A stretch of DNA of 32,690 nt, from contig WHTN01000018.1 of assembly GCA_009377715.1 (NCBI GenBank), positions 1-32,690 on the forward strand, read 5' to 3'. The position numbers were made by a program, and so were the translations under genes. Positions within the stretch are counted from its first letter, which is position 1. Every line of letters starts with the position of its first letter. The notes beneath the pieces were generated by a model that saw nothing but the letters and a program-made list of their open reading frames with translations, was not told the DNA's origin and did no database searches. Of the stretch, positions 17,198-25,204 are shown piece after piece. This DNA comes from Dehalococcoidia bacterium (GTDB taxonomy: Bacteria; Chloroflexota; Dehalococcoidia; SM23-28-2; WHTN01).

Positions 17198-17835
17198 TCG
17201 ACTCTGAGCAGAGGCGTGAGGTATTTCCACAGAAGTCTCGTTACTTCCTCGGCCGGCAACGTCCCGTCCACTACAAGGAAGCTATCACGCTCTTCTGCTG
17301 CAAGCACAAGATAGCCATCATGTACGCGCGTATGGAAGGCCTGGCTTTCAGAGCCGATACGGTCGTTCTCGGCGCGGCCTTTGCGGACCAATCCGATATT
17401 CACAGGCACATCCAGTAAAAAGACGGCCTGGGGCATTATCCCTTGGGTTGCTACGTGGTTGACGGCCCGCACATGGTTCAGGGGCAGCCCGCGCCCGTAC
17501 CCCTGATAAGCCAGGCTCGAATGCACATAGCGGTCGCTTATCACGACATCGCCGCGCTCCAGCGCCGGCTTTATGACCTTGACGACGTGTTGTGCTCGGG
17601 CCGTAGCGAAGAGAAAAAGCTCCGTTAACGGCTCCAACTCACGCTCAGAGATTATCGACCACAGCTCTTGCCCGAACGCGGTGCCGCCAGGTTCGTAGGT
17701 TATGGTAACGTTTCGTCCGACGCCCTCAAGCCGTGCCTTAAGCCTTTGTGCTTGAGTAGACTTGCCTGCCCCTTCTCCACCCTCCAGGGCAATGAACAGG
17801 CCAGGCAATGGGCTATTCGTCCTCAACGTCGTCAC
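17194..17835 (-). CDS. tmk: Thymidylate kinase
   Basis: 213 residues, phosphorylates dTMP to dTDP. The P-loop GGEGAGKST lies near residues 19-27, then [10 protein letters not shown] (the DR(E/P)PGG-type loop), [19 protein letters not shown] for the dTMP-binding DRY segment, and [16 protein letters not shown] leading into the lid. The start overlaps the end of the R3H ATPase gene by 23 bases, so it is part of that operon. Length is normal. Confidence 0.94.
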   Translation of the reverse strand: MTTLRTNSPLPGLFIALEGGEGAGKSTQAQRLKARLEGVGRNVTITYEPGGTAFGQELWSIISERELEPLTELFLFATARAQHVVKVIKPALERGDVVISDRYVHSSLAYQGYGRGLPLNHVRAVNHVATQGIMPQAVFLLDVPVNIGLVRKGRAENDRIGSESQAFHTRVHDGYLVLAAEERDSFLVVDGTLPAEEVTRLLWKYLTPLLRVD

Positions 17836-19381
17836 CGGGGGCGGGGTAAATGCGCACGTAGCGCTGCGGCTCGCGACCGTAGCTGCGAGAGGTCATGTTA
17901 TAGCGCTGAGCGAGCATGTGCTGAAGGCGGCGCACGTAGCCGGTTTGCGGTGAGAGGTCGATCGTCTCTTCGTTCGACATAGCCTGGCTGATCCCCTCCT
18001 CCGCTTCCTCTAACGCAGACGCAACCAGATCACGCCCGCGTCCCGGCCTTACCGATACGAGCGCTTGCTCGATTTGGAAGAGCGTATTGTTCTTGAGGAC
18101 GTAGACCGGGATGCCCTTCTCTTCCGCATCTCGTAACGTTTGCGAGCGGCGACGATAGTGGCTTCGCAGCGTTAGCACCACGTCCGAGTCCTTGAGTGTA
18201 TCCGATATCTCGGCTGGGAACCCTATCGAGCGGATAGCCTGATCCAAGCGCCCGCGCGCCAAGCCAAAGGGATAGACGCGTAATACCCTAGTTGCCGCCT
18301 GAGTCGTCAGGGACGCGCGCCTCTCTTGACTGGTAACCACCTCCGCCGTCTGGGATGGCTGCCGCGAGGGCGGCTGTTGTGCAGACGCCTTCACTTCGCC
18401 ATCCTCCTGCAGTTCTCTGACCTCTGCCGACACCGAGTAGCCACGCAATATAGCGTCGACGGTCTTCGCGACGTCTCGATGTACGGCGACACGCCGAAAG
18501 TCTTGAATTTCGACGACCATATCGAACGTAGGCGGCGCTTTGCGCTCAAGGATCGACTTCTGCGTGCCGCGCCGGCGCGCTTCTTCATCACCGAGCGTCA
18601 CCGATTGGATGCCACCGACGAGATCGGCGAGCGTTGGGTTCAGGATAAGATTTTCCAATGTGTTGCCATGCGCGGTGGCGACAAGCTGTACCCCACGCTC
18701 GGCAATCGTGCGGCCCGCCGCCGCCTCCAGGTCGGTGCCTATCTCATCGATGATGATCACTTCGGGCATATGGTTCTCCACCGCCTCGATCATCACCGCG
18801 TGCTGCAGGTTCGGCGTCGGCACCTGCATCCGCCTCGCCGAACCGATGCCTGGGTGCGGTATGTCACCATCGCCGGCGATCTCATTCGACGTATCGACGA
18901 TTATTACCCGCTTGTTGAGATCATCCGCCAGGACGCGGGCTACCTCGCGCAGCATGGTCGTTTTGCCAACGCCAGGACGGCCTAGGAGCAAGATGCTCTT
19001 CTCCGACTGCACGAGATCTTCGATCACTTGAATAGTACCGTAGACGGCTCTGCCTAAACGACATGTAAGGCCAATAATCCGGCCCTGACGATTGCGGATC
19101 GCCGATATCCGGTGTAAAGTACGCTCGATGCCGGCCCGGTTGTCCCCACCGAAAATGCTGACTCGCTGTTCGACGTATTCCAGATCTTCTTGCGTCACTT
19201 CCTTATCGCTCAACACCACTTCACGCCCCGGGTAGCGCGCTTCGGGAAGCCGGCCAAGGTCTAGGACAACCTCCAGCAGTTCGCTATTATCCGGTCGCTG
19301 CTGTAGAGGGTTCTTTATGTAAGGTGGTAAGACGTTGAAGAACTCTTCAAGATCGTCAGTTATTCTTAGTGCTGTACTCAT
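17813..19381 (-). CDS. R3H-domain AAA ATPase, SpoIIIAA/Ycf45-like
   Basis: 522 residues. An N-terminal region precedes an AAA-type ATPase domain resembling SpoIIIAA and cyanobacterial Ycf45: Walker [32 protein letters not shown], Walker [18 protein letters not shown], and [13 protein letters not shown] Gln/Ser-rich linker (about residues 325-350) leads to a segment with [18 protein letters not shown], then a C-terminal R3H-like nucleic-acid-binding segment ([19 protein letters not shown]). The role is unknown; a nucleic-acid-linked ATPase is inferred. ATG overlaps the GNAT stop by four bases, and the end overlaps tmk by 23. The same ATPase-tmk pairing is, to my knowledge, seen in other Chloroflexota. 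Confidence 0.88.
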   Translation of the reverse strand: MSTALRITDDLEEFFNVLPPYIKNPLQQRPDNSELLEVVLDLGRLPEARYPGREVVLSDKEVTQEDLEYVEQRVSIFGGDNRAGIERTLHRISAIRNRQGRIIGLTCRLGRAVYGTIQVIEDLVQSEKSILLLGRPGVGKTTMLREVARVLADDLNKRVIIVDTSNEIAGDGDIPHPGIGSARRMQVPTPNLQHAVMIEAVENHMPEVIIIDEIGTDLEAAAGRTIAERGVQLVATAHGNTLENLILNPTLADLVGGIQSVTLGDEEARRRGTQKSILERKAPPTFDMVVEIQDFRRVAVHRDVAKTVDAILRGYSVSAEVRELQEDGEVKASAQQPPSRQPSQTAEVVTSQERRASLTTQAATRVLRVYPFGLARGRLDQAIRSIGFPAEISDTLKDSDVVLTLRSHYRRRSQTLRDAEEKGIPVYVLKNNTLFQIEQALVSVRPGRGRDLVASALEEAEEGISQAMSNEETIDLSPQTGYVRRLQHMLAQRYNMTSRSYGREPQRYVRIYPAPGDDVEDE

Positions 19382-20340
19382 GGTTTTGTCAGTAAGGTGG
19401 GTAACGTATACCCTTCCTGTGCTCCATTCGGTACTCTCTCCACAATAGCCACCGGTCGAGCTAATCTGCGTAGCAAAGAAACGTACTCCCCCCCAGCCTG
19501 AAATCCATATCTGCTAAGTGTGGAGCCCAACTCAGGCGCGTAGTTCGGCACAAGGCAGAATACCGCCTGCCTATTGCTTACGTTCGTCAACGCGCTGCTT
19601 ATGTAATCGTCTATTTTTTCTCCTTCATCGGGATGTAGTACGATACCTAGCTTCGTAGCGCCATTGCCGCGTGTAAAGCGCATCCAGCCGACGAGCGAGC
19701 CATCGCGTTCTACAACTAAGTCCTTGGACCACCCCTTACGCTCCTGCACAGCGAGCCATTCCTTCATAGTGGGGCCTTCTGCCTGGCGAACGACGCTCGG
19801 TATGGCGGCGCTGTAAAGGCGAAAGAGGTTGAAATTATCCTCAGGAGTGGGTTGGCGTACGGACAGACTTGAGCCCCCTGACGACTGCCTAGCAGGTCGC
19901 CTCCACCAAAGCTGCTCTCTGCCGTAAGATACGAATCCGGCCCGCTGCATCATAGCCAGAAGAGGGCTATCAGCCGCCAGCCGCAAGAAGAGCCTTTCAA
20001 CCCCAGCCCTTCCTCCGCTCTCGCACAGCCGGTCGAGCAAGCCTAAACAGACGTCTGGATCGACGGCTATGAGGCAATTGATCTCGCGAACGCTCTTGCT
20101 AGAGCGGCGTCTCGTCGAGACTAACCCTCGTAGAGTTTGTCCCTGAACGTGCACCAGCGTATCGCGGCTGCCTCCGGTAGCCAGGGAGAACCACTGTTCG
20201 ATAGCGCTCTCCAGGGGATGAGGACCTTCATCCTCTTTGCCGAACCGCTCCCAAGGCCAGGCCTCATTGCCATATACCTGGCCCTCCCATGAGACAAGCG
20301 CAACTAAATCAGTCGGCCAAACGTGTCTCGCCTTACTCAT
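19378..20340 (-). CDS. GNAT-like acetyltransferase, probably two tandem domains
   Basis: 320 residues with two weak GNAT-like halves. The first contains [12 protein letters not shown], a span resembling a substrate-specific face, and [32 protein letters not shown]. The second begins [23 protein letters not shown] and has [19 protein letters not shown] and a C-terminal [19 protein letters not shown]. The (R/Q)xxGxG/A acetyl-CoA motif is not clear, so activity is uncertain. It overlaps the R3H ATPase gene by four bases and follows pdxT by eleven, indicating co-transcription. The substrate is unknown. Confidence 0.6.
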   Translation of the reverse strand: MSKARHVWPTDLVALVSWEGQVYGNEAWPWERFGKEDEGPHPLESAIEQWFSLATGGSRDTLVHVQGQTLRGLVSTRRRSSKSVREINCLIAVDPDVCLGLLDRLCESGGRAGVERLFLRLAADSPLLAMMQRAGFVSYGREQLWWRRPARQSSGGSSLSVRQPTPEDNFNLFRLYSAAIPSVVRQAEGPTMKEWLAVQERKGWSKDLVVERDGSLVGWMRFTRGNGATKLGIVLHPDEGEKIDDYISSALTNVSNRQAVFCLVPNYAPELGSTLSRYGFQAGGEYVSLLRRLARPVAIVERVPNGAQEGYTLPTLLTKP

Positions 20341-20351
20341 TTCGGTCAGTT

Positions 20352-20948
20352 TTACTCCACAACTGCTTTCTTATCTTCAGTCGCTAGCTCAACGAAATAG
20401 CGGTGCAGACGGGGATCATCGGTTAACTCCGGATGAAACGAGGTCGCCAGCAGCCGGCCTTGCCGGACGACCACGGGAGCGCCGTCCTCCAGCCTCGCGA
20501 TCACCTCAGCCGGCGGATGCACATCTCGGACGACCGGAGCGCGGATGAAGACCGCCCGAAACGGCTCTTCACCGAGCTCTGGGACTGCCAACTCAGCTTC
20601 GAAGCTGTCTAATTGACGCCCATATGCGTTGCGTTCGACCTCAATGTCCATGGCGGCGATCGTCGGCAATGTGAGGTCGCTGGCTTGCTTAGCGAGAACG
20701 ATCATCCCGGCGCAAGTGCCCCAGATAGGGAAGTCGCTCCGCGCCATGTCTCGCAGTGGCTGCAACAGACCGAATTCGGCCATCAGGCGGCTGATGGTGG
20801 TGCTTTCGCCACCGGGGATTATTAGACCATCGAGGCCTTCCAGGTCTTTGAGCAAGCGGACTTCGCGGGGATCTACGTCTATCCTTGAGAGGACGTTAAT
20901 ATGTTCGGCAAAATCGCCTTGGAGAGCTAAAACGCCGATGCGGGTCAT
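20352..20948 (-). CDS. pdxT: Pyridoxal 5'-phosphate synthase glutaminase subunit PdxT
   Basis: 198 residues, class I glutamine amidotransferase that releases ammonia from glutamine for PdxS. Motifs: GVLALQGDFAEH at the N-terminus, IIPGGESTTISRL, the nucleophile Cys in WGTCAGMIVLA, and the C-terminal His-Glu pair in TSFHPELT. Length fits the family. It lies 10 bases after the hicA-like stop. Unusually, a hicB-hicA pair separates it from pdxS. Confidence 0.96.
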   Translation of the reverse strand: MTRIGVLALQGDFAEHINVLSRIDVDPREVRLLKDLEGLDGLIIPGGESTTISRLMAEFGLLQPLRDMARSDFPIWGTCAGMIVLAKQASDLTLPTIAAMDIEVERNAYGRQLDSFEAELAVPELGEEPFRAVFIRAPVVRDVHPPAEVIARLEDGAPVVVRQGRLLATSFHPELTDDPRLHRYFVELATEDKKAVVE

Positions 20949-20958
20949 ATTCTTGGGG

Positions 20959-21205
20959 CTACTCGCTTACCTCTTCCCCTTCTATTAGTCTTACCATTTC
21001 ATTTGTGGTCAAGTTGGCCTGGTTAAGGATCGACGATAGAGTTTTAGCAGGGATTTGGCGCTGGCCGGCAACTAAGGTCACGTTCCTCCGCTGTCCGGCG
21101 CCAGACACCCCTATACCGTAAGTGACTGCCATCTTGACGCAAGAAGTGTACGCCTATCCTTTCCAATGCCCTCGCAACTTCACGAGTGGAGTAACGTCGG
21201 GGCAT
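20959..21205 (-). pseudogene. hicA: HicA-like toxin, frameshifted
   Basis: A short gene reads MPRRYSTREVARALERIG, HFLRQDGSHLRYRG, then loses frame. If one base is removed from the four-C run at 21108-21111 (plus strand), it continues VSGAGQRRNVTLVAGQRQIP, AKTLSSILNQANL, TTNEMVRLIEGEEVSE and stops at 20959-20961, about 81 residues. The catalytic-type His in the GSH segment and the IPAKTLSSILNQA helix are typical of HicA mRNA-interferase-fold proteins. The ATG overlaps the end of hicB by 26 bases, the normal coupling in hicBA pairs. As written, the toxin is truncated after residue 33 or so; this could be real inactivation or an indel error. Confidence 0.75.
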
Positions 21206-21434
21206 CGATCGATATCAGGTGAAGTTTAGGCTCACCCTGTACCGGCTGGTACAAGACCTCAATATCTTCATTACTCATGTCCCCAAGATGCAGTTCAACG
21301 GCCTCCTTCAGCATCGTTTTGGCGTGTTCCTCATCGTCGCCTTGAGTGACAACGTCGTACTCTAAACACATAGCCACCCACTGGTCGCTTTCAGCGTCTT
21401 TGAAGACAACTACGTGCACCTTCTGCTGCGCCAT
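21180..21434 (-). CDS. hicB: HicB-like antitoxin
   Basis: 84 residues of the HicB/UPF0150 family: VHVVVFKDAESDQWVAMCLE, then VVTQGDDEEHAKTMLKEAVELHL. This is the partial RNase H-like fold that binds HicA. No C-terminal DNA-binding helix-turn-helix or ribbon domain is present, so autoregulation would need another factor. It begins two bases after the pdxS stop and overlaps hicA by 26 bases, so it is driven by the pdxS promoter. Confidence 0.8.
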   Translation of the reverse strand: MAQQKVHVVVFKDAESDQWVAMCLEYDVVTQGDDEEHAKTMLKEAVELHLGDMSNEDIEVLYQPVQGEPKLHLISIDAPTLLHS

Positions 21435-21436
21435 AT

Positions 21437-22327
21437 TTACACACCCCTTACCGCCAGAAGCTCCTTCTCGGACATATTGCGCACGTCCAGGCCGGACATA
21501 GGCTCTCCAAGCCCACGCGAGACCTCAGCGATGATGCTGGGGTCGTTGTAATGGGTCACCGCTTTGACGATGGCCCGCGCTCGTGGCGCCGGGTCTTCCG
21601 ACTTGAAGATGCCGGAGCCGACGAATACACCATCCGCCCCAAGCTGCATCATCAAAGCAGCGTCGGCGGGCGTGGCGATGCCACCGGCAGCGAAGTTCAC
21701 TACCGGCAGACGGCCGGTGTCATGGACTTCTTTCACCAGCTCATAAGGGGCGCCTAGTTGCTTGGCAGTCGACATCAGTTCGTCGTCCGGCATGCCCTGA
21801 ACGCGGCGGATGTCGCCCCAGACGGCCCGTATATGGCGGACGGCTTCGACGACGTTGCCGGTGCCGGCCTCACCCTTGGTGCGGATCATCGCTGCCCCCT
21901 CGCCTATGCGCCTGAGCGCCTCGCCGAGGTCACGGCAGCCGCAAACGAAGGGCACCTTGAAGGCGTGCTTATTGACGTGATAGTTTTCGTCGGCGGGGGT
22001 CAACACTTCCGACTCGTCGATGTAATCGACGCCGAGGGCTTCCAGCACCTGCGCTTCCACGAAGTGGCCGATACGCACCTTCGCCATGACAGGGACGGTG
22101 ACAGTGTCCATAATCCGGGCGATAATCTCCGGGTCGGCCATGCGAGCGACGCCGCCCGCGGCGCGGATGTCGGCGGGCACGCGTTCGAGCGCCATAACAG
22201 CACAAGCGCCTGCGTCTTCGGCGATCTTCGCCTGTTCCGGCGTTACGACGTCCATGATGACGCCGCCTTTGAGCATCTGGGCCAAGCCTTTCTTGACCGC
22301 CCAGGAACCTTTTTCTACCGTTGCCAT
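21437..22327 (-). CDS. pdxS: Pyridoxal 5'-phosphate synthase subunit PdxS
   Basis: 296 residues, (beta/alpha)8 synthase that builds PLP from ribose 5-phosphate, glyceraldehyde 3-phosphate and ammonia from PdxT. Highly conserved segments are [39 protein letters not shown], the Schiff-base Lys region [29 protein letters not shown], the second Lys in [11 protein letters not shown], and [16 protein letters not shown]. It is the first gene of the pdxS-hicB-hicA-pdxT-GNAT-R3H-tmk run. The start agrees with the family. Confidence 0.97.
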   Translation of the reverse strand: MATVEKGSWAVKKGLAQMLKGGVIMDVVTPEQAKIAEDAGACAVMALERVPADIRAAGGVARMADPEIIARIMDTVTVPVMAKVRIGHFVEAQVLEALGVDYIDESEVLTPADENYHVNKHAFKVPFVCGCRDLGEALRRIGEGAAMIRTKGEAGTGNVVEAVRHIRAVWGDIRRVQGMPDDELMSTAKQLGAPYELVKEVHDTGRLPVVNFAAGGIATPADAALMMQLGADGVFVGSGIFKSEDPAPRARAIVKAVTHYNDPSIIAEVSRGLGEPMSGLDVRNMSEKELLAVRGV

Positions 22328-22479
22328 CTGCTTGATGCTCCTATTACGTCAATTTAATGATAATTACAGGGATCAAAACTATTGTACCACTTCTCCGAAA
22401 AGATAGAAAGAAGAGGATGGGAAGGTGGAAGAGAGAAGGAGGAGGAAGAAGGAAAAGCAATGCTTTTTTTGAGGACCGG
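22328..22479. other. Intergenic region upstream of pdxS with purine tract
   Basis: No gene is seen. On the plus strand 22427-22457 is an uninterrupted 31-base purine run, part of a longer purine-rich stretch (22397-22457). GGAGGAAGAAGGAA within it is shared with the dnaE linker. AAAAGCA-A-TGCTTTT (22453-22467) forms a short inverted repeat just beyond the glutaredoxin stop. A possible pdxS -10 (TACAAT, minus strand, 22381-22386) lacks a good -35. Confidence 0.45.
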
Positions 22480-22719
22480 TCAGCGGTGTCGCAGGGCTTC
22501 ACGCGCCTGCTGTAAAGTAAACGGCGCGAATAGCACTGGAGTTCCGTCCACTGCAAGCACCGGGATGCTTTCGCCGTAGCGTTGCTCTAGCCTGGGATCG
22601 CCGTCAATAAACGCAGGCTGCCAGGCGAAGCCTACTTCGTCGGATAGGCGCGAAAGCACCCCTTCGGCCTCTTCGCAGAGGTGACAGTCGCGGCGGACAT
22701 AGAGGACTACCTCGCTCAC
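22480..22719 (-). CDS. Glutaredoxin-like protein (DUF836 type)
   Basis: 79 residues from a GTG start at 22717-22719. It reads MSEVVLYVRRDCHLCEEAEG with the redox motif CHLC, then FIDGDPRLEQRYGESIPVLA, the cis-Pro segment, then VDGTPVLFAPF. This matches the DUF836/glutaredoxin-like family of small thiol-disulfide proteins. The GTGA overlap with the lgt stop supports the start and indicates translational coupling. Longer frames that extend upstream run antiparallel to no known domain and overlap lgt, so they are rejected. Its target is unknown. Confidence 0.82.
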   Translation of the reverse strand: MSEVVLYVRRDCHLCEEAEGVLSRLSDEVGFAWQPAFIDGDPRLEQRYGESIPVLAVDGTPVLFAPFTLQQAREALRHR

Positions 22720-23585
22720 GTTTCGGGGTTGGGACGCTGTTGATGCTGCCGCAAGGCGCGGCGACGGGCAGCGCGGTCGGGCGACTTCTTCGGCAGCATC
22801 AGATACGCGCCGATGACGACCGATAACGCCATCGCTCCTATGGCGACGAGCTGCGCCATGCGCAGACCGCCCAGGATGATCGCATCCTCCCGCAGGAAGC
22901 TGACGCCTAGCCGCAAAGCGCCGTAGAGGAAGAAGAAGGCGAGAAAGATGAAGCCATCGCGCCTGCCTGGCCAGAACCGCCACATGACAAGCATGATGCC
23001 GAAGATTATGAAATCGGCGGCCATTTCGTAACCTACGGCCAGATGCGACGGCGCCTGCCCGAAGCCGGGGCTATCCGGGTCGGTGTAGGTAACGGCGATG
23101 GGCCAGCTGCTCGCGGTCGCGAAATGCTCGCCGTTGATGATATCCCCTATACGGCCCACCGCCATACCGACGATAGTGCCCATCGCAACGGCATCAGCAC
23201 CGCTCCAAAGGGCCAACTTTTTCCAAATTCCATAGGCGAATCCTAACACCATCGCCCCTAACAGAGCACCATAGATCGAGATGCCGCCGGCGTTGATGGC
23301 GAAGACCTCGGCGAAGTCGTCTTCGAAACGGCTGTGGTTCTCCGCGACGTAGAGGACGCGGGCGCCAACGATGCCGCCTATGATCACAGCGAGGCCGAGG
23401 TTGTAGATATCGTCCTCGCTAATGCCCGAGCGACGGCCGAAATAAGCCGCAATTAAGAAGCCCACGATCACGCCAAGCGCCGTGAAGAGGCCGTGCCAGG
23501 AGATGGTGAGTCCGACGACCTCACCGATATTCGGATCGAGGCCTATCTCTATCGTGAGAAGCGAGGTGAGAGCCGCAATTGGCAT
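22716..23585 (-). CDS. lgt: Prolipoprotein diacylglyceryl transferase
   Basis: 289 residues, multi-pass inner-membrane enzyme that transfers diacylglycerol to the lipobox Cys of lipoproteins, two of which are encoded in this window. Family segments are ISWHGLFTALGVIVGF, GGIVGARVLYV, NAGGISIYGALLGAMV, the signature region GRIGDIINGEHF and, near the C-terminus, FFLYGALRLGVSFLRED. It is a divergent Lgt (Asp-Ile in GRIGDIIN where GRIGNFIN is common). The C-terminal tail is basic and cytoplasmic. It starts 15 bases after coxM and shares four bases with the glutaredoxin gene. Confidence 0.9.
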   Translation of the reverse strand: MPIAALTSLLTIEIGLDPNIGEVVGLTISWHGLFTALGVIVGFLIAAYFGRRSGISEDDIYNLGLAVIIGGIVGARVLYVAENHSRFEDDFAEVFAINAGGISIYGALLGAMVLGFAYGIWKKLALWSGADAVAMGTIVGMAVGRIGDIINGEHFATASSWPIAVTYTDPDSPGFGQAPSHLAVGYEMAADFIIFGIMLVMWRFWPGRRDGFIFLAFFFLYGALRLGVSFLREDAIILGGLRMAQLVAIGAMALSVVIGAYLMLPKKSPDRAARRRALRQHQQRPNPET

Positions 23586-23600
23586 ACCGATAAGAGCTTA

Positions 23601-24491
23601 CTATCGGCGACCGCTTGCGGCAAGCCGGGCCTGGGCATCTGCGAGCGCCTGCTCTAGCGCCCGGCGGGCGAAGACCTCCGCCATGTCGCGCTTGTATTCG
23701 GCCGAACCCCGCGGGTCGCTCAGAGGATCGACCTCGTCCTTCGCGGCCTCCGCAGCGGCCCGAAACGCCTCGACGGAGGCCCTTTGGCCGCGCAGCATAT
23801 CTTCAGCGCCACGGGCGCGTATCGCCGTGCTTCCCGCTGAGCCAAAGGCAAGCCGCACTTCCTGGCAGACTTCATCTTCGCCGAGCGTCAACAGAGCGGC
23901 GGCGCTAACCGTCGCATAGTCGTCGGCGGTTTTGGGCAGAAACTTTATAAAGGCTGTACCTGTGTTTGCCGGTGGGACGGGCACTTCGATCTCGGTAAGC
24001 ATCTCGTCGGGTTGCAAGACGGTCTCGTAGTAGTCGACGAAGAAATCGTCGAGAGGTATCGTCCTCTCCTCCGACGACGATACGGCCTTCACGCTCGCTC
24101 CGAGGACGAGGTAGGCCGGAGGCGGGTCCTGGTTGGGGTCCGCGTGGGCCAGGCCACCGCCGACCGTCGCTACGTTGCGAATGCGGACAGTGGCGACGTG
24201 TTTGTACGTCTCGGCGAGCAGTGGTACCCGCTCCTTTACTTCCGCCGAGGTCTCAACTTGCCGGTGCCGGGTGAGCGCGCCGATGCGGAGCGTCCCATTA
24301 TCGGGCTTCACGTAGTTCAGATCGCTGATCTTCCGGAGGTCGATCAATACCGCCGGCTGCGCCAAGCGCTGTTTCATCAGGTTGATAAGGCCGGTGCCAC
24401 CGGCGAGCAGCTTGGCATCTTCGCCGTTTTGCTGCAGCAACTGCAACGCCTCTTGAAGGCTATCTGGGGCGTGATATTCAAAGCCGTTCAT
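23601..24491 (-). CDS. FAD-binding medium subunit of a CO dehydrogenase/xanthine dehydrogenase family complex (CoxM-like)
   Basis: 296 residues. FAD-binding motifs are LLAGGTGLINLMK (residues about 28-40) and VATVGGGLAHADPNQDP, standard for the medium subunit of molybdenum hydroxylases, which passes electrons from the iron-sulfur subunit to the acceptor. The C-terminal CO_deh_flav domain is present (IEVPVPP, FIKFLPKTADDYATVSAAAL). It begins one base after the coxS stop. No large molybdopterin subunit gene is in the window, so the substrate cannot be inferred. Confidence 0.9.
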   Translation of the reverse strand: MNGFEYHAPDSLQEALQLLQQNGEDAKLLAGGTGLINLMKQRLAQPAVLIDLRKISDLNYVKPDNGTLRIGALTRHRQVETSAEVKERVPLLAETYKHVATVRIRNVATVGGGLAHADPNQDPPPAYLVLGASVKAVSSSEERTIPLDDFFVDYYETVLQPDEMLTEIEVPVPPANTGTAFIKFLPKTADDYATVSAAALLTLGEDEVCQEVRLAFGSAGSTAIRARGAEDMLRGQRASVEAFRAAAEAAKDEVDPLSDPRGSAEYKRDMAEVFARRALEQALADAQARLAASGRR

Positions 24492-24492
24492 C

Positions 24493-24957
24493 TTACTTCG
24501 CCGCTCCTGCTTTCATGACCGCTTCGAGTATCTTGTAGTAGCCTGTGCAGCGACACAGGTTCCCCATCATCCATTCTTTGACTTCGTCTTCCGTAGGCGA
24601 AGGGTTTTCGTTCAAAAGCGCGGTGGCCGCTACTACCTGCCCTGGCGTGCAGATGCCGCACTGATAGCCACCGTAATCGACGAACGCCCTTTGCACGGCG
24701 TTCATCTCATCTTCAGCCGCTAGGCCCTCGACCGTAGTGATAGAAGAGCCGTCCACACTCGCCGCGAGCGTTAGGCAGGAGCTGACCATTTTGCCGTCGA
24801 GCAGCACTGCACACGCTCCACACACGCCGACGCTACAACCTTCTTTCGTACCGGTCAGGCCTAAATCGTAGCGGATGAAGTCGACGAGTAGTCGGTTGGG
24901 CTCGATCTCCCGTTCGTAGGGAGCGCCGTTGACTTGTAGTTGGATCGTCTGGGCCAT
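24493..24957 (-). CDS. 2Fe-2S small subunit of a molybdenum hydroxylase (CoxS-like)
   Basis: 154 residues. The plant-type [2Fe-2S] cluster ligands are in EGCSVGVCGACAVLLDG with SSCLT following. The second cluster lies in the all-helical domain, YQCGICTPGQVV and NLCRCTGYYKI. The start at 24957 (GAGGGGGA about five bases upstream) is preferred over an ATG ten codons earlier. A -10-like TATACT (24991-24996, minus) lies 34 bases upstream of the ATG. It is the first gene of coxS-coxM-lgt-glutaredoxin. Without a CoxL partner nearby, the complex is incomplete in this window. Confidence 0.92.
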   Translation of the reverse strand: MAQTIQLQVNGAPYEREIEPNRLLVDFIRYDLGLTGTKEGCSVGVCGACAVLLDGKMVSSCLTLAASVDGSSITTVEGLAAEDEMNAVQRAFVDYGGYQCGICTPGQVVAATALLNENPSPTEDEVKEWMMGNLCRCTGYYKILEAVMKAGAAK

Positions 24958-25204
24958 AAGTATCCCCCTCGATAGAGTATTCGACATCGTAGTATAGCAA
25001 ATAAGGGTTGCTTTCTCTATTCTTCAGGCTGGAATTCTCCGCTCACCCCGAGCTTGTCGAGGGGCATTGCATGTCATTGCGAGCGAAGTCCGCTCTCCGC
25101 GGACGGTGCGTAGCAATCTCTGCCCGTTCTGTTACGCTGAACTACATGGCTGGACTCTGGGTTATTGAGAGATTGCTTCTGTCACCTACGGTGACCGCAA
25201 TGAC
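24958..25204. repeat. Repeat-bearing region between coxS and resB
   Basis: Holds two dispersed elements. GCTCACCCCGAGCTTGTCGA with GGGG following (25041-25064) is identical to that at 27082-27105. From 25072 to 25205 a longer unit begins TGTCATTGCGAGCGAAG and ends CCGCAATGACTTA, with internal inverted copies AGCAATCTC (25112-25120) and GAGATTGCT (25169-25177). No gene is recognised; the resB stop lies at its right edge. Confidence 0.65.

Noticed and set aside
17153..17230. Longer thrB start 26 codons upstream
   Set aside because: Extension is not family-like, overlaps tmk, and a promoter lies between the two starts.
18326..18985. 219-codon plus-strand frame opposite the R3H ATPase
   Set aside because: Shadow of a gene with clear Walker motifs; no domain of its own seen.
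21758..22357. 199-codon plus-strand frame opposite pdxS
   Set aside because: Antisense to a highly conserved gene; composition typical of a shadow frame.
22453..22467. Intrinsic terminator after the glutaredoxin gene
   Set aside because: The inverted repeat is A/T only in its arms and is not followed by a T run on the minus strand.
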